In this document: in pieces, positions 30,559 to 40,147 of the stretch
Numbering within the stretch: the stretch's first letter is position 1
Layout of the letters: the number at the start of each line of letters is the position of its first letter
Assembly (NCBI GenBank): GCA_947474855.1
Contig: CANJKV010000003.1
Span: forward strand, 1 to 64,000
Reading direction: 5' to 3'
Source of the DNA: Aurantimonadaceae bacterium
Lineage (GTDB): Bacteria; Pseudomonadota; Alphaproteobacteria; Rhizobiales; Rhizobiaceae
DNA length: 64,000 nucleotides
Position numbers and translations under genes: made by a program
Notes under the pieces: generated by a model
The model's database searches: none
Told to the model about the DNA's origin: nothing
The model's input: only the letters and a program-made list of their open reading frames with translations

Positions 30559-31009
30559 GGGAGGCGGATCGCTCCCAAACATAATCCGGTTCAAATCCGG
30601 CGAGGGCCGGGCTTACAAGCCACGTTCGAGGTGAGCGGCAGTGTGGGCGAAGTTTGCCTTGGACAGCCACGGCATGCCGGGCGGCGTCGGCGGATGCCGG
30701 GCGAGGACGTGAATGAGTGTGCCGAATGGCACGCTGAGGGCGCCGACTGTCGATCACTGTCCGCGCCCTCTGGCTTATTCCTCCGCCTCGGTACATGTGG
30801 TCGACGAACGCTCCACTCTTTCGGGAGTGGATGACGAACACGAGCCCTCGCTTCCAAAGGGAGGGGCCGCGCGGCATCCCCTCCAGCCTTGTCAGGATCC
30901 CAGGGAAGCAGCAACCGTACGGAGCTGCCGTACGATGTCGAGCGCGACACTGGGCGCCACGACGCGTCGGCAGGTTCCCTGCGTGAAGGCGACCCCCGGG
31001 ACCCGCGCG

Positions 31010-31339
31010 GGAGATCGCGATCTTGAAGAGCGTCACCGCCGAAACAGGCTCCGCCCTCTCCGACGCACCCGCGGCCACCTCGATGGCGTCGGCAAGCCGG
31101 CGGGATTCCGCTGCGTTCAGGAAGCCGCCCCGGATCGTTCCCTCTCTCTTCGCGGCGATGCTGAACAAGACGTGGCCACCGTCGACCGCCAGGGACACGC
31201 CATCGGCGCGGTCATCGATGGTGCCGTTCCCGACGTAGCCGAGGATCAACTCACCGATCAGGTCGGCCGGCGACCTGCCGAGTCGTTCGGCAATTTGGGG
31301 GAGCATGGCTTCGCGTTCCGGCGGAAGTGCGATGGCCAC
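31010..31339 (-). CDS. small hypothetical protein (3' end uncertain)
   Basis: N-terminus MAIALPPEREAMLPQIAERLGRSPADLIGELILGYVGNG looks like a real protein; downstream part of the ORF does not. Confidence 0.35.
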
Positions 31340-32274
31340 TTGGCTTCAAGCCATCCTAGAGCAACGCGTGACCGACAAAGGCGAACGCCAGCCCCATGAC
31401 GGCGCTCGTGACCAGGACGATGAAGAGAGGGGAATCGTCAATCATGACACCACCATGGCACGATTGCTGGAGCCGTGCCACAAACATGAATATGTCAGTC
31501 ATATTCTGGCGGGTGACACAGCGCCCTTGGAGTTCGATGGCAAGGTGCCCCAGCATTCCCAAAACCATCGTCAGGGAGGAGCGAGCGCGACTTACTGGAT
31601 GGGTGCAGGCAGGATACGAGCTTGGCGACCGCAAGCCAGCACCGCTCTGATGTCGGCTCACTTCCACCATGGCGGGCGCCACCTGCGCGGACGATGTTCC
31701 GATGGCCCGTCGCGGATCGTTGACTCCGGCATCCTCCCTGCCCTAGCTTGGCGTCATGGTTGAAGCTCGATCCCAGCTCCGCATCCCGATGCGCAAGGCG
31801 CGCATCTCGGGTGGGCGTGCGTCGACCGCCTCCCGCATATCCGCTCGCTGATTTCGACATCCCATTCCGGATGCCGGACGAGAGGTCGCCTCCGTCCGCA
31901 GGAGCGTGCCCGATGTGCCATTCACGTCTCTATTGTCGGCCCAAGGGCCCGCCACCCTCAGAGGCCTGCGTCCGGCGCACTGAGACAAGCGGTGCGGCTG
32001 TTCGCTCAAGCGCCCCCGATTCCCGCATGGACGCCGCCGACCATCGCCGACGCGCACACGAGGGTACGCCCGGCTTGTTCGGGAGGCCGAAGGTCGCGAA
32101 GATCGGGAACGGTCCCGAAGCATGCCATCCACTCCCCTCACCGACGGGGCACGCGTGCCGGGCACATCGTCGCCCACCACACTGGCGTTCCCGTCACATA
32201 GGCCTCTCCCGCTGACCCGATCCGCCGATCGTCAGTCCCGTGCCGCTTGAGCGGCCAGAGCGAGAGCCTCACCC

Positions 32275-32610
32275 ATGCCGGTACTCCTCACCGCCGCGGT
32301 GCGGTCGGACGAGCTCGACATCGAGATCGAGCGCGCCGCCGAACTCCTGCGTGACCTGAAACACCTGCGCGAGCATGTCCGCCCGTCGATGGAGACGCTC
32401 CACCAAGCGCCCGTTCTCCACGGCTGGTCACCCGCCTTCCGTCCCGTCGCCTGCCTCCATGGCCGACCGTCCGGGCATCCGCGGCTCTCCGGCCGCCAGG
32501 ACGCGCTTACCTCCCCGCTGTACGTCCTGTCGCTCGAGCTCGGCTTCGCACGAACGGAGAGCCGCTTCTGGCGCCTCGGCACGCCGGCGGTGGAGGCGAG
32601 CGATGCTTGA
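32275..32610 (+). CDS. hypothetical protein overlapping the start of the AAA protease
   Basis: SDELDIEIERAAELLRDLKHLREHVRP...; stop at 32610 overlaps the next ATG at 32603. Confidence 0.7.
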   Translation: MPVLLTAAVRSDELDIEIERAAELLRDLKHLREHVRPSMETLHQAPVLHGWSPAFRPVACLHGRPSGHPRLSGRQDALTSPLYVLSLELGFARTESRFWRLGTPAVEASDA

Positions 32611-34561
32611 CGATCTCTCCCTCCCGTCACACAGCCCCTCCCCGTCAACCGCGAGGCTGCTCACACCCGCTGCCCGCCTCGCCAACGAGATCCTGCGCCT
32701 CACGCTTGTCGACGGCGGCATGGAGCGCGTGCTCCGGGGCGCGGCCGGCATTGTCGTGATCCACGGGGTGAGGCCTGAGGACGGCTCGATCCTGCACGAC
32801 GCCGCTGAGTACCTGGTCTCGGACGACCCGGCCGGCCCTCCGAACATCCACGCTCTCGCGCGCGACTGGACCGAGCCCAAGCGGCTGCGCGAGGACCATC
32901 TCGATCGCCTGATCCTCGAGATCTCCCGCACCTCCAGGCCAGTCATCGTCCTGTGTTCCCGACGCTCCGTCATCCCTCCGGTGCTCGCCATCCTCGCGGA
33001 CGCCGTCCTGCCCCTTGCGGATCGCGTGACGCTCGTCGCCGATGTTGCGGAGGAGGTCGGCGGCTTCCGGCCGGACGGCAAGCTCCTCAAGAACCTGACG
33101 TCCCTTCCGCTCGAGGTCACCAACCTGATCCTGCGGCCGGGCGTGGACCGCCAGCGGATGGAGCTGCTGGCGAGAGGGCTGCGCCGACACGGTTTCGACA
33201 CCCACCCGTCGCGCCAGCGGCGCTCGCACGAGGGCGAATCGGGGAAGAAGGTGGCGCCTGCGGCCGCTCCCCCGCCACCGTCAGTCCGGCCGGAGCGGCT
33301 GGAGGACCTGCCCGGCATGGGCGAGGCGCAGCGCTGGGGCCTCGCCCTCGCGCGCGACATCGAGGCGTTCCGAGCCGCGGAACTCCCTTGGCAGGACATC
33401 GAGAGCGGCGCCCTCCTTCATGGCCCCCCCGGAACGGGCAAGACGATGTTCGCGGCCGCTTTCGCAGGATCCTGCGGGCTTCCGCTCCACGCCCACTCCG
33501 TCGCGGCCTGGCAGGCGCGCGGGCATCTCGGCGACATGCTGAAGGCGATGCGGGCGGCCTTCGACGAGGCCCGGAAAGCCGCACCGTGCGTCCTCTTCGT
33601 GGACGAGCTCGACTCGGTCGGCAGCCGCGACGAGCCGCTCGGCGAGCACGCCTCCTACCAGAGGCAGGTGGTCAACTGCCTCCTGGAGTGCCTTGACGGT
33701 TCCGTGGGGCGCGAGGGCATCGTGGTTGTCGGCGCCACGAACAACCCGTCGGCGATCGACCCGGCGATCAGAAGGCCGGGACGCCTGGGGCGGCAGATCG
33801 AGATCGGCCTTCCCGACCTGCGGGGACGCGTCGGCATCCTCCGGCACCACCTGCGCGGCGACTTGGCCGACATGGACCTTGAATGCATCGCCGAGGAGAT
33901 CGGCGAGGCATCCGGGGCGACGCTCGCCCAGGTCGTGCGCGAGGCGCGGAGCCTGGCCCGTCGTGAGCGCAGGTCGTTGCGGGCGGACGACCTCCGGACC
34001 GCGAGCCCTCCGGGGATCACTCTGTCGGATGCGGCCTTCAGGCGTCTGTGCGTGCACGAGGCCGGCCATGTCGTCGTGGGTCTCGAGCTCGCCGAGAGCT
34101 CCGGTCTCGTCCCGGTCAGCGCAACCGTGCGCCGGACCGTCAGGAACGGCAGGGAACCACGCACCGACTTCCGATGCGTCGAGGGGCACGACCGCACGAG
34201 GCGGAGTTTGGATGCCAACATCGTCGTCCTGCTCGCCGGCCTCGCGGCCGAGGAGGTCCTGCTCGGCTCGCGCGGAAGCGGCTCGGGCGGGACGGCGGAC
34301 GCCGACCTGGTGCGGGCGACGCAGCTCGCGGCCTCGGCGGAGCGTTCACTCGGCCTTGGCTCGGAGTTGGTCTCGGTGTCCTGGACCGATACGACCGGCC
34401 CCGCCGAACTGATCATGGGCGACCCCTGCCTACGCCTTCGGGTCGAAGCTATGCTGGCTGGGTGCCTCAGGGACGCGAGGCTGATCGTCGAACGGCGGCG
34501 GGATGAGGTGGAGGCGCTCGCCCGGCGTCTGGCGGAGAGCCAGTCCATCGATCTGGCATGA
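32603..34561 (+). CDS. FtsH/M41-like AAA+ metalloprotease lacking N-terminal TM segments
   Basis: Walker A GALLHGPPGTGKTMFA; Walker B CVLFVDELDSVG; RRPGRLGRQIEIGLPD; HEAGH in CVHEAGHVVVG; GTADADLVRATQLA resembles the FtsH third ligand region. Confidence 0.9.
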   Translation: MLDDLSLPSHSPSPSTARLLTPAARLANEILRLTLVDGGMERVLRGAAGIVVIHGVRPEDGSILHDAAEYLVSDDPAGPPNIHALARDWTEPKRLREDHLDRLILEISRTSRPVIVLCSRRSVIPPVLAILADAVLPLADRVTLVADVAEEVGGFRPDGKLLKNLTSLPLEVTNLILRPGVDRQRMELLARGLRRHGFDTHPSRQRRSHEGESGKKVAPAAAPPPPSVRPERLEDLPGMGEAQRWGLALARDIEAFRAAELPWQDIESGALLHGPPGTGKTMFAAAFAGSCGLPLHAHSVAAWQARGHLGDMLKAMRAAFDEARKAAPCVLFVDELDSVGSRDEPLGEHASYQRQVVNCLLECLDGSVGREGIVVVGATNNPSAIDPAIRRPGRLGRQIEIGLPDLRGRVGILRHHLRGDLADMDLECIAEEIGEASGATLAQVVREARSLARRERRSLRADDLRTASPPGITLSDAAFRRLCVHEAGHVVVGLELAESSGLVPVSATVRRTVRNGREPRTDFRCVEGHDRTRRSLDANIVVLLAGLAAEEVLLGSRGSGSGGTADADLVRATQLAASAERSLGLGSELVSVSWTDTTGPAELIMGDPCLRLRVEAMLAGCLRDARLIVERRRDEVEALARRLAESQSIDLA

Positions 34562-35079
34562 GGTCCGCCAGCGGACCTTCCAAGACGTTGCGGGGTCTCG
34601 TTCGGCTTTCCGGAAGCGGATGTTCGCTTTCGGACGTCGTCCGTTCACCTGTCCTCACACAGGTCACGCACGCGCTGTCGGCGACGATCCGGTGCCGCTT
34701 GCGCCGTGCCGATCAGCAGGTAAAGCTCTGCTCAGCGCCGTGCTGAGGAGTGAGGGTGCAGATCATCGATTACTTCTGTTCAACGATGAAAGCCACGCCT
34801 TTCAAAACGTCGCAGGACAGAAGCCCAACCTTTGCCGAGGCGGCAAGTGAGGGTTGCACGGCAGCAATCAGGATTGTCGCAGCCAGCAGCAGATTTCGGT
34901 TGTTCATGCCCATCCCCATTTTAGAAACTGCTTATCCCCCTCGCTCAGCCACCTACCGTATGTAGTGACGGCCGACGACGATTATGCGTAGTCTCCAACG
35001 CCTTTTGGTGATGCACCGAGGGGGAGGCGATTGACAATTTTTGCCAATCCGTCATCTCTTGGGTCCATGGAGGTCCGAC

Positions 35080-35346
35080 ATGGCAACGATGAACGTGAGC
35101 TTACCCACCCCGATGGTGGAGTTCGTAGAGGACATGGTGGCCAGCGGCGGTTACAGTTCGTCCAGCGAGGTGGTGCGCGAGGCCCTGCGTCTACTCCGCC
35201 ACGAGCGGGCCATCGAACAGGAGAAAGCTGCCATCCTGCGGCGTGAGGTCGGCATCGGCCTCGAGCAGGCCCGCGCGGAGCGCTTTTCCGACCGAACCGT
35301 GTCCGAGATCGCGGAAGGGGTGATGCAAAGGGCGACGCGGCGTTGA
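35080..35346 (+). CDS. parD: ParD-like antitoxin (ribbon-helix-helix)
   Basis: MATMNVSLPTPMVEFVEDMVASGGYSSSSEVVREALRLLRHE. Confidence 0.9.
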   Translation: MATMNVSLPTPMVEFVEDMVASGGYSSSSEVVREALRLLRHERAIEQEKAAILRREVGIGLEQARAERFSDRTVSEIAEGVMQRATRR

Positions 35347-35765
35347 GGCTACGACTCACCGAGGCAGCCGACCGAGACATCGAGCGCATCCTCGAGGATA
35401 CGTTGGAGTTTTTCGGCCCGAACCAGTTGAAGGCCTATTCAGCATTGATCGAGCAGGCGCTCGGGCGGGTCGGGACAGATCCAAGGGGGCTCGTCACGTC
35501 GGAGCGCGAGGACATCGGCCCCGGCGTGCGCTCCCTACGGTTGGCCGACGTGGCGAGGCGCAGGGGTGCGGCATCCCACAGCCTCTACTTCCTGCCCCGG
35601 GCCGACGATGCGGACGCTGTCACGGTCGTCTTGCGCGTGCTCCACGATCGGATGGAACCCCGGCAGCGTGTCGCCTTGGCCATCCTCGACCGGGCACCCA
35701 ACGCTCCTCCCGACGAAGGCGACGAGCCGCTCGACGCGCAGGGAGCGTCCCCGGGTCTCCGCTAG
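35343..35765 (+). CDS. parE: ParE/RelE-superfamily toxin, TTG start overlapping parD
   Basis: LRLTEAADRDIERILEDTLEFFGPNQLKAYSALIEQALGRVGTDP...SLRLADVARRRGAASHSLYFLPR. Confidence 0.88.
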   Translation: MRLRLTEAADRDIERILEDTLEFFGPNQLKAYSALIEQALGRVGTDPRGLVTSEREDIGPGVRSLRLADVARRRGAASHSLYFLPRADDADAVTVVLRVLHDRMEPRQRVALAILDRAPNAPPDEGDEPLDAQGASPGLR

Positions 35766-36360
35766 TCCCGCAGGGCCACGCCCGATCCGGGGAGAAGGTG
35801 TCGCCAGAGGCCCGCGACGACCTCCTCCCTGCTGGCGCGGGGCGGATGTCGGTAGCGGGCGGTCGAGCGCTCCTCGCCCGCCCGCCGCGTCGGCAATGCC
35901 GGGCGCGTCGGCTTGCCCCTGACGTAGCGCACGTCGGTGCGCGGACCGATCTCGTCGAGCGCGTCGAGGAGGTCCATGCCCTCCTGCCGCGCCAGCGCCT
36001 TGGCCATCGACAGGCGGTCCGGCGACACCATGGCGAGGATCTGAGCCCGGTGCGCCCGCCGCCATTCCGAGGTGTCGCCGACGATGTCGCGGTAGGTGGT
36101 CCGCGGCAGCGACTGCCCGACGCCGAGGAGGCGGTCCATGGCCGACTGGAACGAGCGCCTGCGGTTCCAGCGGAAGACGAACTCGTTGAGGTAGGCGTTC
36201 ATGTGCTTCTCGCGGAAGCCGTGGAAGGTGCCGAGCGCCCAGCGCTTCTGGTTCGAGAAGACGCGGTGGACGCGCTCGAAGGTCACGTGCGCGGGCAGCG
36301 CGTTGCGGCCGCTGAGGTTGCGCGGCACGTGGCGGCGCGCCGGGATGTGGATCGGCGCAC
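35762..36360 (-). mobile_element. IS1595/ISXO2-like transposase 3' remnant
   Basis: VTFERVHRVFSNQKRWALGTFHGFREKHMNAYLNEFVFRWNRRRSFQSAMDRLLGVG; N-terminal half missing. Confidence 0.75.
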
Positions 36361-36361
36361 A

Positions 36362-36437
36362 GCTTCGACGCCGATAGGGGCAGTAACCTGTTGAGCGGAT
36401 TGACCTCGACCTGGTCGGCGCGCATCTCCGATCAACA
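36362..36437 (-). repeat. dispersed ~80-nt repeat, copy B
   Basis: reverse complement tgttgatcgg...gaccaggtcgaggtcaatccgctcaacaggttac...atcggcgtcgaagc. Confidence 0.75.
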
Positions 36438-36516
36438 ACAACGATCTTAGAGAGCGACGGAACCTTGATCGTCTCACAAAGACGTCCGCGGGTCGCAAGC
36501 GCCTTAAGACTTCTCG

Positions 36517-36924
36517 ATGACACGCAGAAAGCAGTATGCCGCCTTGCCTTATCGGGAGGAGGAGGGAAAACTGAACGTCCTGTTGATCACCTCGCGCGAG
36601 ACCGGACGATGAGTCATTCCGAAGGGCAGGCCGACGAAGAACCGCAACCCGCACAGGGCGGCCGCGATCGAGGCCTACGAGGAAGCGGGTGTGATCGGCA
36701 CGGCTGACAAGCGGCCGCTCGGCGCTTACGACTACGAGAAGCGTCTTGAGAGTGGCGCAACCATTCCTTGCAACACCACTGTTTTTCCGCTGCCCGTTGA
36801 GCGGCTGGAGGATAGGTGGCCCGAAGCCGGCCAGCGTGAACGCCTATGGTTCGAGCCTGAGAAAGCGGCCGGCGTCGTGAATGAGCCCAATCTGGCGTTG
36901 ATCCTGCGCTCGTTGCGAGCATAG
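36517..36924 (+). pseudogene. NUDIX hydrolase with in-frame TGA at 36610-36612
   Basis: MTRRKQYAALPYREEEGKLNVLLITSRETGR*VIPKGRPTKNRNPHRAAAIEAYEEAGVIGTADKRPLGAYDYEKRL...; same frame before and after the stop. Confidence 0.85.
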
Positions 36925-36947
36925 GAGCAACGGAGCCCATCAGTGGA

Positions 36948-36967
36948 AAGGCGGCTTGAGCCGCCTT
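36948..36967. terminator. 9-bp hairpin AAGGCGGCT-TG-AGCCGCCTT
   Basis: perfect palindrome 24 nt after the NUDIX stop. Confidence 0.55.
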
Positions 36968-37130
36968 CATGATGTCCCTCAGGGTACCCAGTCCTCGACA
37001 CCCGGCCGCTGTGTGTCGTCAAGCCTTCGGAGGAACAAGCACCTCTCGGTCCCGTTGTCCTCGCATCCCCTACGAGACCAAGCATCCTGAGTGGGCTTGC
37101 GGGACAATCGGCAAGACAAGGGAGGCCACA

Positions 37131-38162
37131 ATGGCCGATGAAAGGCGCTATGGCGGCTATGGCCGCGACTGGAACGGCCGCCGGGACGATGAGTACCGCA
37201 GTTCGGATCGCTCCAGCCGATCAGGCTATGGAGGCGAAGGCCGCTCAGGTGGGTACTACGGCGATCAGGATCGTGATCGCTCCAACCAATATGGGCGCGG
37301 TGGCCAGAGTGGCTACGGCGAAGACGATTATGGATTTGGCCGCAGCCGGTCCGGCGACTCTGGCAGATTGAGCGGCTATGAAGCCTGGGATCGGGATTAT
37401 GGAAGCGAACGCTACGGCGGCGGTTCCGAAGGTCGCGGTTCCGACTACGACGCCTCGCGGAGCAGCTACCCTTCAGACTATTCACGCGGCTACGGACAAG
37501 GCAGCTACAGCGGCGTGGATTTCGACCGCTCGCGCTCGGGCTCCTACCGTGCAAGCTCCTATGGCGAGCGCTCAGGTTCTTATGACCGCGACTATGGCGC
37601 TCGCACTTCGAGAATGGGTCAATCGCCCGATTACGGCTATGGCCGCGACCGTGACTACTCGGAACGTGGCCGCGGCGAGCGCGGCTTCATGGATCGCATG
37701 GGCGACGAGATCTCGTCCTGGTTCGGCGACGAGGATGCCGCCCGGCGGCGCGAGCAGGACCAACGCCATTCCGGCAAGGGTCCGCGCAGCTACACCCGCT
37801 CGGACGATCGCATCAAGGATGACGTCAACGACCGCCTGACCGACGACCACTACGTCGATGCTTCTGACATCGAGGTCAGCGTCAAGGATCGCGAGGTCAC
37901 GCTGAACGGTTACGTCTCAAGCCGGGACGAGAAGCGTCGGGCAGAAGATTGCGCCGAGCGCGTGTCCGGCGTCACCCATGTCCAGAACAACCTACGCGTC
38001 CAATCCAGCGCCGGCTCGACCATATCGGGAACGGGAACAGCTATGGGCATGGGGGCTGGGACCAGCACAGGCAGGACCAGCGGCAGTTCTCTGTCCGAGA
38101 CCGGTTCCGCGACGGGAACAAGTTCGGCTTTGGGCACCACCAAGTCAGGCACCAGCTCGTAG
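37131..38162 (+). CDS. BON-domain protein with low-complexity Y/G/R/S/D-rich N-terminus
   Basis: DDRIKDDVNDRLTDDHYVDASDIEVSVKDREVTLNGYVSSRDEKRRAEDCAERVSGVTHVQNNLRV; SWFGDEDAARRREQD. Confidence 0.9.
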   Translation: MADERRYGGYGRDWNGRRDDEYRSSDRSSRSGYGGEGRSGGYYGDQDRDRSNQYGRGGQSGYGEDDYGFGRSRSGDSGRLSGYEAWDRDYGSERYGGGSEGRGSDYDASRSSYPSDYSRGYGQGSYSGVDFDRSRSGSYRASSYGERSGSYDRDYGARTSRMGQSPDYGYGRDRDYSERGRGERGFMDRMGDEISSWFGDEDAARRREQDQRHSGKGPRSYTRSDDRIKDDVNDRLTDDHYVDASDIEVSVKDREVTLNGYVSSRDEKRRAEDCAERVSGVTHVQNNLRVQSSAGSTISGTGTAMGMGAGTSTGRTSGSSLSETGSATGTSSALGTTKSGTSS

Positions 38163-38189
38163 GTCGCCACAGACATATAGCACATCAGG

Positions 38190-38219
38190 ACGCCTCCCGC
38201 TTCTCGCTGGAGGCGTTTT
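38190..38219 (+). terminator. rho-independent terminator-like hairpin
   Basis: CGCCTCC-cgcttctcgct-GGAGGCG followed by TTTT, ~30 nt after the BON gene stop. Confidence 0.7.
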
Positions 38220-38288
38220 GCCCGCTGCGCATTCCCGCAGCTCTCACTCGCTGAAAGCTTTCAACAGATACTGCAAGGGACGAGTACG

Positions 38289-38792
38289 ATGGGCCTCTTC
38301 ACCAAAGACATCGAGACGCTGAACGACGCATTCGTTCACGTGCTCCAGACAACCTACTACGCTGAAAGGCAGATCACCGAGGCGTTGCCGACGATGATCG
38401 ACAATGCAACTTCTCCCGAGCTCAAGCAGGGCTTCCAGACGCATTTGCGGGAAACCGAGAACCAGATCAAGCGACTGGAGCAGGTATTCCGTATGCATGG
38501 TGCCGAGCCTGAGGAGGCGACCTGCCCGGCGATAGACGGCATCATCAAAGCCGGCAACTCCATGGCCGGCAACATCGCCGATAAGCAAGTACTCGACGCC
38601 GCGCTCACCAACGCCGCACAAATGGTCGAGCACTACGAGATCGCGCAGTATGGCACTCTGATCGCGTGGGCGCGAGAACTGGGCCGTGAAGACTGCGCCA
38701 GCGTCTTGGCGGAAACGCTCTCTGAGGAGAAGGCGACAGACGCCAAGCTCACTCAGCTCGCGGAGAGCCGGGTGAATCGCAAGGCGGCGTAA
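38289..38792 (+). CDS. DUF892 / YciE-like ferritin-like protein
   Basis: LNDAFVHVLQTTYYAERQITEALPTMIDNATSPELKQGFQTHLRETENQIKRLEQVF...MVEHYEIAQYGTLIAWARELG. Confidence 0.93.
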   Translation: MGLFTKDIETLNDAFVHVLQTTYYAERQITEALPTMIDNATSPELKQGFQTHLRETENQIKRLEQVFRMHGAEPEEATCPAIDGIIKAGNSMAGNIADKQVLDAALTNAAQMVEHYEIAQYGTLIAWARELGREDCASVLAETLSEEKATDAKLTQLAESRVNRKAA

Positions 38793-39031
38793 GCCAGTCT
38801 GGGATACCGTACCGGCTTTCGGGACAGCGGTCGAGAGCTGCTGCCCCGCCGTGGGGGTCAGTTCCTCATGTCGTTGAGGGGCCAGTTTACCGTGTCGTCG
38901 GACATGGAGCGCTGCACCGCATGACAGCGTGATCCAGTAAGCTGACCGTCCGCTCCGTGGCGGCCCCTATGAGGTGGTGAAGGACGCCGTTCGGACCCGC
39001 GGCGGAGCCCCCCGAATGTCCAAGCCTTTGT

Positions 39032-39112
39032 CTGCCTGTTGATCGGCGATTCGTGACGACCAGCTTGAGGTCAGTGCGCTCAACAGTTTACCGCGCCGAT
39101 CGGCGTCGAAGC
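39032..39112 (+). repeat. dispersed ~80-nt repeat, copy C
   Basis: ctgcctgttgatcggcgattcgtgacgaccagcttgaggtcagtgcgctcaacagtttaccgcgccgatcggcgtcgaagc. Confidence 0.85.
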
Positions 39113-39187
39113 TACGCACCGATCCACAGATGGCTGACCTTTGGCGCGAGCAGGATGGCCCCAAGCCGATCCTGCCCCGCCTTCATT

Positions 39188-39845
39188 CGGACAATTGGCA
39201 ATCGCGCAAGCGGGGTTGCTCGAGCGGCTCCATCGTCCCGCGAGCGCAACCGCTGTTCCCGCTTGTCCGGGGTCGCTGGCCGGGTCACCCTGGATGCATG
39301 AACGTCCAGGTCCGCACCTTCCACGACCGCCTCGACGACCATCCCGCCCCGGGGCGCGATGGCGGCCGACTTCGGCAGGGCGCAGCGCTGGCTCCACGCC
39401 CAGTCGCGCAGGGGCCGGACGAGGACGGGCGACCCTGCCAAGGACCACGGGCGCGGCTACGGCGCCCACGGCATGATCGCCAAGCAGTGGGAACACTGCT
39501 GGCGCGACCTCGTGGGCAAGGCCCCGAGTGGATCGGCCGAGGCCACGCGTGGGCGCAGTGGAGGAAGGTCGCAATCGGCAGGAGGCCCGTCCTGACAGGA
39601 CGCACCGGGCCGGGAGTACGTCCCGTCCGACCCGTCGTGAGCGCGGGGGGCGCGAATCCCTCGTCCGCACGGCGAGGCGGAGCCCAGCGCCCCGTCCGGT
39701 GGGGGCGCCGCGATGCGCCTCGGGCGGACCCCGGCCATGGCCTCGAGCCCCGGCCGGACCGCCGCTCGGAGACCCCCGCGGTGCTGGGGGCGCAAGGGAG
39801 CGCTCAGATCCTTGAGCAACCCCGTTTGCGCGATAGCCGGACAAT
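39188..39845. mobile_element. ~0.65-kb inverted-repeat-bounded element (MITE-like or decayed IS)
   Basis: atcgcgcaagcggggttgctcg near 39201-39222 is inverted as tgagcaaccccgtttgcgcgat at 39812-39833; no intact transposase seen. Confidence 0.55.
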
Positions 39846-40147
39846 GACGTTGCCGGGATGGTCTACAGTGCCTACGAACGCGCGGCTTCCGCGCCGATTG
39901 GCGCGACCACCTGTTGCGCGGGCTGAGCTCGCAACGGTCGTCTCGCACCCTCAATGAACGCTCTTGCGCGACTGCGCAGTCATGAAAGCTGGCTGACGTC
40001 GCGAAGTCGAGCTCCCAAGGTCAGCCTGGCTCCTTGCAGAGTTCGCGCAATCACTTGCAACGGCCCCGCAAATCCTTGAATTCACGGCTGCCGGGGTCAG
40101 CGATGCGGGTGGGTCGGCAGGGTGCCGTTGACGCCCGCCGGATGGCG

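Noticed and set aside
30586-30600. CCGGTTCAAATCCGG, a tRNA T-arm-like sequence after the homocysteine methyltransferase gene
   Set aside because: No matching acceptor 5' strand, D-arm or anticodon stem could be built upstream; at most a tRNA 3' fragment
30591-32230. Possible genes in the 30.6-32.2 kb interval
   Set aside because: Several overlapping ORFs but only the N-terminus near 31339 (-) and a short TM peptide near 31445 (-) look protein-like; not enough support
37138-37839. Tandem repeats in the BON gene as a CRISPR-like array
   Set aside because: Irregular codon-level low complexity inside an ORF, with no constant repeat/spacer lengths
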